Source: Cyclobacteriaceae bacterium | Lineage (GTDB): Bacteria > Bacteroidota > Bacteroidia > Cytophagales > Cyclobacteriaceae | DNA: 39,274 bases | Assembly (NCBI GenBank): GCA_029882685.1 | Contig: JAOUKH010000007.1 | Span: forward strand, 1-39,274 | Direction: 5' to 3' | Shown here: positions 32,025 through 39,274 of the stretch, one piece after another | Layout of the letters: every line of letters starts with the position of its first letter | How positions within the stretch are numbered: the first letter of the stretch is position 1 | Notes under the pieces: model-generated | What the model saw: only the letters and a program-made list of their open reading frames with translations | Database searches by the model: none | What the model was told of the DNA's origin: nothing | Translations under genes and position numbers: made by a program

Positions 32025-34126
32025 ATTTGTTTTATCGCACTTTCTACAGAATGAACAGGCAACTTGCAAGTTTTATTGAAGCAAACATAAATGGTAGTTT
32101 TGTCATTAATGGCATACTTGCCTTTCATTAAGGGTAAATCACTTTCTGTATTACTTCCCATAACTACTTTGTTAGGAATATATTGAGATGCTAATAAAGA
32201 TCTAAGTTCATCTGCTTTCTCTCCCAATATTACAATTTCAGGTGTTGGGTATGTTTTATAGCTGTACAATGTAGCCCAATTAGACAAGTGACTAGTACTG
32301 GAGGTAAGGATACCTGATACTTGAGAAAGCATTGTATTTGACATATCGTGATACTCTTTCTTATCTAAAATAGTAGCTAACACATGAAGGTTGACAGCCA
32401 TTATGGAGTTAGAAGAAGGGATAACATTATCGAAAATCTCTTTTTTTCGTGCTATAAGATCATCACTTTCATCATTGGTGTAATAAAATAGCCCTTCTTT
32501 ATTATCATAAAAATTTGTAATTGTATATTGAGTAAGTTTATCTGCTATTTTTAGATAATCTTCATCAAAAGTACTTTGGTATGCTGTGGTCAATGCTTCA
32601 ATATAAAGAGCATAATCCTCAAGATAGGCAGTGATTGATGCTTTTCCATCTTTGTAGTTGCGAAATAAATTATTTCCTTCGCGCATATTTTCTTCAATGA
32701 ATTGAATGTTCTTCAATGCGAGTGATAAATACTTTTCATCAGAAAAAACATTATAAGCATCTAACAAACCTTTAGCCATTACAGCATTCCATCCTAATAA
32801 TATTTTATCATCTAGTCCAGGACGAATACGCTTCTCACGTGCTTTATAGAGTTTAGATTTAGCTTGTAGAATTATCTTATTAAGATCATCTTGTGAGATG
32901 TTTTCTTTCTGGGCAAACATTTTATCTGAGGTGCTACGATGTAAAATATTGTTGCCATGTTCCCAATTTCCCTTTTGTGTTACATTATAGTATTTGGATA
33001 CAATTTCCGCATCTCTACCTAATACGTCTATAAATTCATCATATTTCCACACATAATATTTCCCTTCTTCCCCTTCACTATCCGCATCCAGTGATGAATA
33101 AAACCCATTTTCATCACTAGTCATTTCTTCTTGCAGCCAGTTTACCGTTTCTTCAACAATTGTTTTATAGTAAGCATCTCTTGTTAAGCTATAGGCTTCT
33201 GAATATAAACTAACTAATTGAGCATTGTCATATAGCATTTTCTCAAAATGCGGAGCAAACCACTCTTTATCGACTGAATAGCGAGCAAACCCACCACCTA
33301 CTTGGTCGTAGATGCCACCATAGCCAATATTGTTTAATGTTTTTGTTACTTGTTGAAGAGCTAATTCATTTCCAGTTGCCTCATTATAGCGAAGTAGGAA
33401 AGCCCAATTAGATGGCATCGGGAATTTAGGAGCATCCCCCATTCCGCCATATTTCTTGTCAAAACGTTGTGTCATTGTACTAAACATGTCGTCTAGCAGC
33501 TTTTTTTCAAATGGATTATCTGAGGGTGTTAAACCATATTTTTCAATCTCACTTGCTGAAAGAGTTTGTGTAAATTGTTCTGCAGATTTCTCCAATTTTT
33601 CACGATTTTCTTTAAACGCTTTTGCTATGCTTTGCAGAATTTGTGTCCATTGTTCTGGAGGGAAATAAGTGCCACCATAAAAAGGTTTTTGATCAGGAGT
33701 AATAAATACATTTAAGGGCCATCCACCATTTAGTCCCATGGCTTGTACAGCATCCATGTACACCTGATCTACATCTGGACGTTCTTCTCTATCTACTTTA
33801 ATACACACAAAATATTTATTCATAATAGCAGCTATGCTATCATTTTCGAATGACTCTCGTTCCATGACATGACACCAATGACAAGCAGCGTATCCGATGC
33901 TTACAATAATTGGTTTGTCTTCATTTTTTGCTTTTTCCAATGCTTCTTTTCCCCACGGATACCAATCTACTGGGTTGTGAGCATGTTGAAGTAAATATGG
34001 GCTTGAGGAGTTAATAAGCCTATTGGTATGTTCATGTGATGATGAAGTCATGTTTTCAGTATTATTTTCCTGAGTTGAGCAAGAAAGAATAAATAATAAA
34101 ATAATATTTAAAATTAAGGTTTTCAA
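32012..34126 (-). CDS. Thioredoxin-domain DUF255 lipoprotein (YyaL/SPATA20-like)
   Basis: A 704-residue protein: signal peptide with lipobox (LLFILSC), then a thioredoxin-like DUF255 domain ([41 protein letters not shown] with the CHWC redox pair, [14 protein letters not shown]). A long six-hairpin-glycosidase-like helical domain follows. The family is widespread from bacteria to man (SPATA20), but its reaction is unknown. An exported lipoprotein form is common in Bacteroidota and suggests a periplasmic role. The GSCFA gene lies 6 bp upstream on the same strand, so the two are likely co-transcribed. Confidence 0.92.
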   Translation of the reverse strand: MKTLILNIILLFILSCSTQENNTENMTSSSHEHTNRLINSSSPYLLQHAHNPVDWYPWGKEALEKAKNEDKPIIVSIGYAACHWCHVMERESFENDSIAAIMNKYFVCIKVDREERPDVDQVYMDAVQAMGLNGGWPLNVFITPDQKPFYGGTYFPPEQWTQILQSIAKAFKENREKLEKSAEQFTQTLSASEIEKYGLTPSDNPFEKKLLDDMFSTMTQRFDKKYGGMGDAPKFPMPSNWAFLLRYNEATGNELALQQVTKTLNNIGYGGIYDQVGGGFARYSVDKEWFAPHFEKMLYDNAQLVSLYSEAYSLTRDAYYKTIVEETVNWLQEEMTSDENGFYSSLDADSEGEEGKYYVWKYDEFIDVLGRDAEIVSKYYNVTQKGNWEHGNNILHRSTSDKMFAQKENISQDDLNKIILQAKSKLYKAREKRIRPGLDDKILLGWNAVMAKGLLDAYNVFSDEKYLSLALKNIQFIEENMREGNNLFRNYKDGKASITAYLEDYALYIEALTTAYQSTFDEDYLKIADKLTQYTITNFYDNKEGLFYYTNDESDDLIARKKEIFDNVIPSSNSIMAVNLHVLATILDKKEYHDMSNTMLSQVSGILTSSTSHLSNWATLYSYKTYPTPEIVILGEKADELRSLLASQYIPNKVVMGSNTESDLPLMKGKYAINDKTTIYVCFNKTCKLPVHSVESAIKQIKGN

Positions 34127-34132
34127 TTGTGA

Positions 34133-35098
34133 TTAATTTAAAATTTGAGAGTTAATGTATTTAAGTTCCTCGCTTGTGTTAATGTTATAACTCAAACTAT
34201 TTAGCTTCGAAATTATTTTCTTTAGAAATTTTTGATGTTCATCAGAATGTACATTAAAAGGTTTATGATTAAGTGCCTTTAATACACTGTCCCATTCTTT
34301 GATAAAATCCATACTGGTATCATCAAAATAAGTACCAGAAAATTTTTGCCAAATATACTGAATTGCTTCTTCGCTTGGGTGAAGCATATCAGATTTATAA
34401 AAACGATAGTCACGAAGATCGTCCATCATGAGTTCATAACTAGGGAAATATTGAATGTTATTGAATTTTTCAGTTAAGGTATGAGTAGCTATTCGCAATA
34501 TAGATTTACTAGCACTATTCAATTCAATTGTTTCTTTTATATGGCGAACAGGACTCACCGTAAGTAAAATATTTATATCATCCGGAAGAATTGTCATTAA
34601 TTTCTCGAAATCCAACACTATTTCTTCAGTACTGAGTAGGCGTTTGTTAAAATTTTTTGCAGGAACTTTATGGCAATTAGCAACCACTTCTCCAATATTT
34701 TTATGTTCATATATTATGGCTGAACCCCAAGTTATTATTAACCATTTTGTAGTTTTTAGATGATGATTTGCGACTTCTAATGTATGATTTCCTTTTTCAA
34801 CTAATGCTTCTTTTTGCAAAGATGAAAATTGAGAGTGTAGATCATAATGAAAATGGATGTCTTGATTTTTGCCATATCCATTTTCAGATAAATAAGATTT
34901 GTTTAGAGCAGTAATTAGTAATTTATTGATGCTGATAGGATTGAAAATAGTACCAAAAGGATTAGCTAAACTGTTGAATTTATACCTTTCAAGAAGTGAG
35001 CCGATATTAGTTGAAAAGCACGATCCTATGAGAAAAATAGGGTCTTTTAGTGATATTTTTTGAGGTGATGGGGCTATATGAAGTTCGGTTCGAAACAT
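34133..35098 (-). CDS. GSCFA domain protein
   Basis: A 321-residue protein of the GSCFA family (PF08885), named for the motif visible here as FLIGSCFSTNIGSLLERYKF after the start MFRTELHIAPSPQ. It includes ANPFGTIFNPISI, LIITWGSAIIYEH, VSPVRHIKE and DMLHPSEEAIQYIW. The GSCFS plus DMLHPS blocks resemble the catalytic Ser and Asp-x-x-His of SGNH esterases, so it may be a hydrolase; the substrate is unknown. I prefer the ATG at 35098 over the track's TTG at 35122. It is divergent from moaD. Confidence 0.9.
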   Translation of the reverse strand: MFRTELHIAPSPQKISLKDPIFLIGSCFSTNIGSLLERYKFNSLANPFGTIFNPISINKLLITALNKSYLSENGYGKNQDIHFHYDLHSQFSSLQKEALVEKGNHTLEVANHHLKTTKWLIITWGSAIIYEHKNIGEVVANCHKVPAKNFNKRLLSTEEIVLDFEKLMTILPDDINILLTVSPVRHIKETIELNSASKSILRIATHTLTEKFNNIQYFPSYELMMDDLRDYRFYKSDMLHPSEEAIQYIWQKFSGTYFDDTSMDFIKEWDSVLKALNHKPFNVHSDEHQKFLKKIISKLNSLSYNINTSEELKYINSQILN

Positions 35099-35192
35099 AA
35101 TCGAGTTAAAATATTGATGCAATTAACAAATACTAGAGGATAATTGCTTGTAAAAAGTGTTTTGAAGTTGCTGAATTTGTTAGTTTTGAATT

Positions 35193-35426
35193 ATGGTGAA
35201 AGTAAAACTTTTTGGAATTGCCAAGGATATCGTTTCAGCTTCTTATTTTGAAGCGGAATCAGGAGTTACTGTGAATCATCTTAAGCAAAATATGATAGCA
35301 CAATACCCTGCTTTTTCGAATTTACGCTCGGTGTTAGTTGCCGTGAATGATGAGTATGCTTTAGATGATGTGGTGATTTATGAAAATGATGACGTGGCTA
35401 TAATACCTCCTGTAAGTGGTGGATGA
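35193..35426 (+). CDS. moaD: Molybdopterin synthase sulfur-carrier subunit
   Basis: Ubiquitin-like small subunit, 77 residues, ending in the required Gly-Gly (PPVSGG) whose thiocarboxylate donates sulfur in molybdopterin formation. The start VKVKLFGIAKDI and the AVNDEYALDDVVIYENDDVAIIPP end are typical. It overlaps moaE. A possible TAGTTTTG -7 element (35181-35188) ends only 4 bases before the ATG, but the nearest TTTG is 16 bp further up, a short spacer, so this promoter is uncertain. Confidence 0.94.
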   Translation: MVKVKLFGIAKDIVSASYFEAESGVTVNHLKQNMIAQYPAFSNLRSVLVAVNDEYALDDVVIYENDDVAIIPPVSGG

Positions 35427-35838
35427 ACGCATAAAAATATTGGACGAGCCACTTGATTCTCAAGAGGTGATTGATTTGGTGGCATCACCAGCCGCTGGTG
35501 CTATTGATGTTTTTATAGGTACAGTACGTAATAGTACACAAAACAAATCAGTTCAGCGACTTGAATTTGAATCGTACGATTCAATGGCGATTAAGGAGAT
35601 ATCAAAAATTATTGAGAAAGCTTCAGAGAAGTGGCCTGTTATTAAAATGGCAGTTTACCACCGTAAGGGCATTTTAGATATTGGAGATATAGCTGTTGTA
35701 ATAGCAGTTTCTTCTCCACATAGAAAAGCTGCTTTTGAGGCATGTCAATTTGCTATTGATACGCTAAAAGAAACTGTGCCAATTTGGAAAAAAGAAGTGT
35801 TTGATGATGGAGAAGTTTGGGTAGCAGCTCACCCTTAA
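35416..35838 (+). CDS. moaE: Molybdopterin synthase catalytic subunit
   Basis: Large subunit partnering MoaD to turn cyclic pyranopterin monophosphate into molybdopterin, 140 residues. Family landmarks are GAIDVFIGTVRNSTQNKSVQRLEFESY, MAVYHRKGILDIGDIAVVIAVSSPHRKAAFEACQ, and the catalytic-lysine segment KETVPIWKKEVF. It starts at one of two adjacent GTG codons (35416 or 35419) inside the end of moaD; there is no ATG in frame nearby. Its last 4 bases overlap the end of convergent mobA. Confidence 0.95.
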   Translation: MVDERIKILDEPLDSQEVIDLVASPAAGAIDVFIGTVRNSTQNKSVQRLEFESYDSMAIKEISKIIEKASEKWPVIKMAVYHRKGILDIGDIAVVIAVSSPHRKAAFEACQFAIDTLKETVPIWKKEVFDDGEVWVAAHP

Positions 35839-36422
35839 GAATTGTTTCCTTTAATTTCATTAAACTCTGTTAATGTATTAACATTTAGAAGCACTTTATT
35901 ATTTCCTGAAGGAATCATTTGAACATCATTCGACATTAAAAATGATCTGGGACTGAAATTGCCAGCTTGTTGGAACACTACTAATTCTGGATAGCAACTA
36001 GTTTCCCAAACACAAAATAAAGGCTCTGGTTTTTCAGATTTGTTTTTGTAGCATGTAGCTAATTTATTTGGTTTTCGATGAGTTAATAAATGTTCAATAC
36101 TTCGACCATCAATAAACGGCATATCGCATGCTACTACCAACCATGCTTGGTTAGGAGTATGATTGAAAGCAGACAGTATACCGTTTAAAGGGCTTTCAAA
36201 TGGAAATACATCTTCAATTACCTGATAATTGGGATAATCGGTTTTGTGCTTTGCTGAAACATACACTTTATTACAGAATTTGGCTAATAATGTAGTGATG
36301 TGTTCGATCTGAGGTGTTCCATGATAATTTAAAAAAGCTTTGTCACTCCCCATTCGTGAACTTTTACCACCCACCAGCACTAATCCATTTAGGTTATTGT
36401 CTTTTGAATTCAGACTTGCCAC
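35835..36422 (-). CDS. mobA: Molybdenum cofactor guanylyltransferase
   Basis: Adds GMP to molybdopterin to form the guanine dinucleotide cofactor of DMSO-reductase-type enzymes, 195 residues. The nucleotide-binding start GLVLVGGKSSRMGSDKAFLNYHG is diagnostic. VVACDMPFIDG is the second metal/nucleotide motif, and EPLFCVWE follows in the expected place. The track start is a GTG at 36422, overlapping moaC by 29 bp; a later GTG is possible but would trim into the motif. It is in the same operon as moaC. Confidence 0.93.
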   Translation of the reverse strand: MASLNSKDNNLNGLVLVGGKSSRMGSDKAFLNYHGTPQIEHITTLLAKFCNKVYVSAKHKTDYPNYQVIEDVFPFESPLNGILSAFNHTPNQAWLVVACDMPFIDGRSIEHLLTHRKPNKLATCYKNKSEKPEPLFCVWETSCYPELVVFQQAGNFSPRSFLMSNDVQMIPSGNNKVLLNVNTLTEFNEIKGNNS

Positions 36423-36870
36423 CTGTTTTTGACATTAATTTAGTTTCTGTAATTACCATATCATGAGAAAGTGCTTTGCACATATCATATATCGTTAGTG
36501 CTGTCACGGATGCTGCTGTAATAGCCTCCATTTCTACCCCTGTTTTTCCTGTAATAATAGCAGTAGTGTCGATTATTATATTATTTCCATTTATAGAAAT
36601 TTCCACTTTGCAGTCTTCGAGTGCTAAAGGGTGACAAAAAGGAATTAATTCAGCCGTTTTTTTTGCCCCCATTACTCCAGCAATTATTGCGGTATGAAAA
36701 ACAGGGCCTTTTTTGGTGTGAATATCTCCATCTTTAAGTGCAGCTAATATGGTGTTATTCACAATTACTTCGGCACGAGCCTTAGCAATTCTCTTGGTGA
36801 CTTTCTTGTCAGAAACATCAACCATAGTAGGGTTGCCTTTTTTGTCAATATGGCTCAGTTCATTAGGCAT
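36394..36870 (-). CDS. moaC: Cyclic pyranopterin monophosphate synthase
   Basis: Completes the first step of molybdenum-cofactor synthesis with MoaA, 158 residues. Motifs: LSHIDKKGNPTMVDVSDK, KGPVFHTAIIAGVMGAKKT, IPFCHPLALEDCKVEI, and GKTGVEMEAITAASVTALTIYDMCKA. I start it at the ATG at 36870 (MPNELSHID), which shares a base with the stop of the upstream gene (TAATG), rather than 36891 in the track. No moaA, moeA or molybdate transporter is in the window, so the pathway must be completed elsewhere. Confidence 0.95.
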   Translation of the reverse strand: MPNELSHIDKKGNPTMVDVSDKKVTKRIAKARAEVIVNNTILAALKDGDIHTKKGPVFHTAIIAGVMGAKKTAELIPFCHPLALEDCKVEISINGNNIIIDTTAIITGKTGVEMEAITAASVTALTIYDMCKALSHDMVITETKLMSKTGGKSEFKRQ

Positions 36871-37319
36871 TAATTTTTCAGTTTCTTCCAATCATCGGAG
36901 GAGGAAATACCAAGAGTTCCATCTTTATATTCCAAAACAAAATCTAGTAAAACCTGATCTTGGCAGCCTTTAAAGCTTGTCTCGCCTACACTTTTTAATA
37001 GAATTGGATAAGAGAAACCATATTCTCTTTTGAATTTTAAAATTTCATTGTTTTTATCCACCATAAATCCCCACTCTATTTGTATAGGTTGGTTTTTACA
37101 CGATGCTGGTGAAAATCCATAAACATCATACTTATAAAGCCCTGAGCCATCTTCGTTTAGTGTCAAGTAACCCGATTTTCTTCCTTTATACTCACCAATA
37201 AAAGTATTAGGAACACCATAAGTTGTGGTTATATCTTGCCCTTCGTAAGTAATTAGTCGTACTTTATCATTAATAAATAGCGATGTTAGAAATAAGGTGA
37301 TAAAGAAAGTTAGTTTCAT
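36870..37319 (-). CDS. Unknown exported protein coupled to moaC
   Basis: I do not recognise this 149-residue protein. It has a short signal peptide (MKLTFFITLFLTSLFI), and its mature part is strand-rich with GYLTLNEDGSGLYKYDVYG, IEWGFMVDKNNEILKF and two cysteines (SCKN, GCQD) that could form a disulfide. The pattern resembles small lipocalin-like lipid- or ligand-binding proteins, but weakly. Its stop overlaps the moaC start, indicating translational coupling. Whether it has any part in molybdoenzyme biogenesis is unknown. Confidence 0.75.
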   Translation of the reverse strand: MKLTFFITLFLTSLFINDKVRLITYEGQDITTTYGVPNTFIGEYKGRKSGYLTLNEDGSGLYKYDVYGFSPASCKNQPIQIEWGFMVDKNNEILKFKREYGFSYPILLKSVGETSFKGCQDQVLLDFVLEYKDGTLGISSSDDWKKLKN

Positions 37320-37365
37320 AATAGCCTAAATTTTGTGTTACAAAATAATATTAGTTAGCCAACTA

Positions 37366-37749
37366 TTAAAAAGGAAGATCATCAGTCTTTTCATCTTCAT
37401 TGATCCAGCCTGGTTCTTCCATCTGATCCATGCCTTCCTGTGGAGCAGGTGTACTAGTTTGAGTTTGAGACGCTCCACTTTGTATTCTCCATGCTTGTAA
37501 TGTGTTAAAATATTTTACGCCTCCTTTAGGATCGTTCCATTTTCTACCTTTAAGATTGAAGGATATTGTAATCTCATTTCCAACTTGATAGTTGTCTAGA
37601 AGACCACATTTATCTTGAATCATTTCAAACTTCACAAACTCGGGATACTGAGGGTTTTCTGCAAATTCAAGTACAAATTCTCTTTTTTTGAAGGTATCTG
37701 TTACCTGTTGCGTTTGAAATATTTCTGCAATTTTTCCTTTAACTTCCAT
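37366..37749 (-). CDS. DUF3127 OB-fold-like protein with SSB-type acidic tip
   Basis: A 127-residue cytoplasmic protein conserved in Bacteroidota. Residues about 1-95 are the DUF3127 domain (MEVKGKIAEIFQTQQVTDTF, KREFVLEFAENPQYPEFVKF, NEITISFNLKGRKWNDPKGG), strand-rich with the look of a nucleic-acid-binding OB fold. A Gln/Thr/Pro linker follows, and the protein ends DEKTDDLPF. That ending is the acidic-hydrophobic tip of bacterial SSB proteins. A -7 element TAACTTTG (minus strand, 37775-37782) lies about 25 bp upstream. A role in single-strand DNA or RNA handling is inferred. Confidence 0.88.
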   Translation of the reverse strand: MEVKGKIAEIFQTQQVTDTFKKREFVLEFAENPQYPEFVKFEMIQDKCGLLDNYQVGNEITISFNLKGRKWNDPKGGVKYFNTLQAWRIQSGASQTQTSTPAPQEGMDQMEEPGWINEDEKTDDLPF

Positions 37750-37820
37750 TTTAGTGATTGTGTTATTAATTCTTCAAAGTTAAAAAAACAGAGAAGGAGT
37801 TGTAATGATTTACAATAAAT

Positions 37821-37928
37821 TTATCGCTTATCTTTTCTGAAAATAGCCCAATATGCTACTACAAAGATAATACACCCAATAATGAGTGCTAGTAAATTCC
37901 CCGGTGTTACAAGTTCTACTGCGTGCAT
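37821..37928 (-). CDS. 35-residue single-span membrane protein (absent from ORF track)
   Basis: Found by hand. An ATG at 37928 opens MHAVELVTPGNLLALIIGCI followed by IFVVAYWAIFRKDKR and stop. It has a short N-terminus, one hydrophobic span of about 20 residues and a basic C-terminus, so probably N-out/C-in. The gene starts 12 bp after the stop of the ComEA-like barrel gene on the same strand, which favours co-transcription. Small membrane peptides often escape annotation; the function is unknown. The strong membrane-peptide character and tight spacing make it likely real. Confidence 0.55.
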   Translation of the reverse strand: MHAVELVTPGNLLALIIGCIIFVVAYWAIFRKDKR

Positions 37929-37940
37929 AGCTTGGTATAG

Positions 37941-39274
37941 TTAAAAATTAATTTTCAACTGCAATTTAACATCTTGTTTTACATTTCCAGTAATTTGTTC
38001 ATTTCCTGAACTAATACTATTACGATCACGATATTTTGTGAAAGCATATTTTCCTTGTAAATGTATATTTTTGTTAAACTTGTAGCGCATTACTAAGTAC
38101 ATCCTAGAACCTATTCCTGAATAAGCAGGAATAGAAAAGGCATAGAGTACATCTTTCTCATACACATATTGTCGATTATCGAAATTATCAGTATTAAATA
38201 ATGCATACCGAGCACTAAAAGTAAATTGATTAAATGTAGTAGATACATCTTGAAGTATAGTGTAGCCTGTTGAGTAATCATTATTAAAATGATATGAGCT
38301 AAATTGAAAACGAGTTTTTAGAGTAATAAAATCAGCTCCAGGATAGTCGATGTTGAAAATATAATTTTGTTTTTTGATACTACCAATAGCTTGAATAATA
38401 GGTTCTTCTTCGCTAATTATTTTTTCTTTTTGTTCTTCACGAAACTGGAAATACAAAACAGTATTTCTACTGGGCTTGTATTCAAGTTTTACTAAATATT
38501 CAGATCCTTCAGAAGGTGCTTTAATTCGATATCGTAACCATGAAAAGTTGAACTTATCATAATATGCTGAGAGTACAAATTTTGGATTGAGTTTGTATTT
38601 TAACCCCCAATATACCCCTGATTCATTGATGTTTCTTGTACTTTCGCTAAAAGCATTTCCATAAAAACTATGAAAATTTCGGTCGTAATGTCGTAATAAC
38701 ATTGCCAGATCAATTTGATGTGTAAGACTTGCTAAAACACCACCTACTGCTCCTATTCCTGTGCTTTTACTTTGTGCTACTTCACCAAATAGATTTATAT
38801 TTTGCCATTGGTAAGAAGCAGAAATACCATATATGAAATTGGAATTCCCATTAAATTCAAATTGATTGTAATAGTTTGGTTTTCGAAGTAATTCCGTATC
38901 GTAATCGGTTTGAAGGTATGTAGCACCCAATTGTAGGTTGTTATTTTTAGAATGGTAAAAAACATTTCCTCCAATATTTTGTTCTCGTACTTGTTGTTTA
39001 GCATTAATTTCTGATACTGTACGATGCATTCCTGTCAATTGTATTGAATTAAAGAAAGTTTCTAATTCAGTACCAAGCGTATCTGTTTGTACATTGGAAT
39101 CATTTAGTCGATTTGAGTAAAACCCAGTAATATCAAATTGACCTAGTTGATAAGTCGCAGCACTACCTCTATAAAAATTTGATTCTATTACCGATGTGTA
39201 AGGTCGAATTCCTAACTGATTTCTACGAACGGTAGTAATTGTTTCAGCACCCTTACCTACACTAAAGCCCGAAC
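37941..39274 (-). CDS. ComEA/helix-hairpin-helix-type outer-membrane barrel protein (N-terminus cut by window edge)
   Basis: Only the C-terminal part is visible, and the frame stays open to the window edge (the track's start at 39038 is internal). The edge region reads SVGKGAETITTVRRNQLGI then RPYTSVIESNFYRGSA, a pattern I know from long Bacteroidota proteins with an N-terminal helix-hairpin-helix (ComEA-like) part and a C-terminal barrel. The rest is alternating beta strands with many aromatic residues (ISASYQWQNINLFGEVAQS, YWGLKYKLNPKFVLSAYYD) and ends in KINF, with the terminal Phe typical of outer-membrane barrels. The role is unknown; DNA uptake is only suggested by the family name. The HHH part itself is outside the window. 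Confidence 0.72.
   Translation of the reverse strand, partial: SGFSVGKGAETITTVRRNQLGIRPYTSVIESNFYRGSAATYQLGQFDITGFYSNRLNDSNVQTDTLGTELETFFNSIQLTGMHRTVSEINAKQQVREQNIGGNVFYHSKNNNLQLGATYLQTDYDTELLRKPNYYNQFEFNGNSNFIYGISASYQWQNINLFGEVAQSKSTGIGAVGGVLASLTHQIDLAMLLRHYDRNFHSFYGNAFSESTRNINESGVYWGLKYKLNPKFVLSAYYDKFNFSWLRYRIKAPSEGSEYLVKLEYKPSRNTVLYFQFREEQKEKIISEEEPIIQAIGSIKKQNYIFNIDYPGADFITLKTRFQFSSYHFNNDYSTGYTILQDVSTTFNQFTFSARYALFNTDNFDNRQYVYEKDVLYAFSIPAYSGIGSRMYLVMRYKFNKNIHLQGKYAFTKYRDRNSISSGNEQITGNVKQDVKLQLKINF

Noticed and set aside
1-39274. CRISPR arrays, tRNA, rRNA, transposase genes
   Set aside because: None seen: no regularly spaced repeats of CRISPR type, no cloverleaf-like sequence that I could recognise, and no ORF with transposase or recombinase motifs. 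The small-RNA part of this check is limited because it was by eye.

Overview
The window looks like a chromosomal segment of an AT-rich, probably free-living member of the Bacteroidota, most likely class Cytophagia. This rests on a T9SS type A sorting domain, PorD (DUF4835), an OstA-like LptA relative, DUF3127, a DnaE with a fused proofreading domain, the LDH-type malate dehydrogenase, the bamD-rpoZ-coaBC-porD-recN gene order, and repeated TTTG-N19/20-TAnnTTTG promoters. No rRNA, tRNA, CRISPR array or complete insertion sequence was seen.

Layout. 1-3.2 kb: truncated hmgA (homogentisate dioxygenase) divergent from an Lrp/AsnC regulator, a STAS-like small protein, and the di-iron Fe-S repair protein RIC behind a Crp/Fnr-like palindrome. 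3.3-8.3 kb: dnaE with N-terminal DEDDh exonuclease, a 121-bp palindromic element that starts on its stop codon, and trxA. 8.2-12.6 kb: the accessory patch. It holds an AbiEi/AbiEii toxin-antitoxin pair bracketed by two near-identical copies of the trxA terminator, a PIN-toxin pair with an operator palindrome, a structured non-coding stretch, and an orphan secreted protein. 12.7-18.3 kb: mdh, a degenerate cyclic-nucleotide-binding protein overlapping tilS, ostA, and a T9SS cargo protein. 18.3-23.6 kb: the envelope/housekeeping run bamD-rpoZ-coaBC-porD-recN. 23.6-27 kb: a zinc-ribbon protein, a RibD/DHFR-like reductase, a short ssb behind helically phased boxes, a 720-bp gap, and a membrane acyltransferase. 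27-31.2 kb: lpxH, ftsH, rsfS, and divergent birA. 31.2-35.1 kb: a secreted two-repeat protein with a sigma-54-like promoter, a DUF255 thioredoxin-domain lipoprotein, and a GSCFA protein. 35.2-37.3 kb: molybdenum-cofactor genes moaD, moaE, mobA, moaC plus an unknown exported protein. 37.4-39.3 kb: a DUF3127 protein with an SSB-like acidic tip, an overlooked 35-residue membrane protein, and the C-terminal barrel of a ComEA/HHH-type outer-membrane protein cut by the window edge.

Most genes are ordinary core functions. The points most worth following up are: the AbiE module, whose antitoxin lacks a normal in-frame start and whose terminator is duplicated on both sides; the sigma-54-like promoter with an upstream TGTCCG/CGGACA site before an unknown secreted protein; the phased AAAC(G) boxes before ssb; and the SSB-like tip on the DUF3127 protein, set against an SSB that lacks one. 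I did not find a system I could confidently call previously undescribed.
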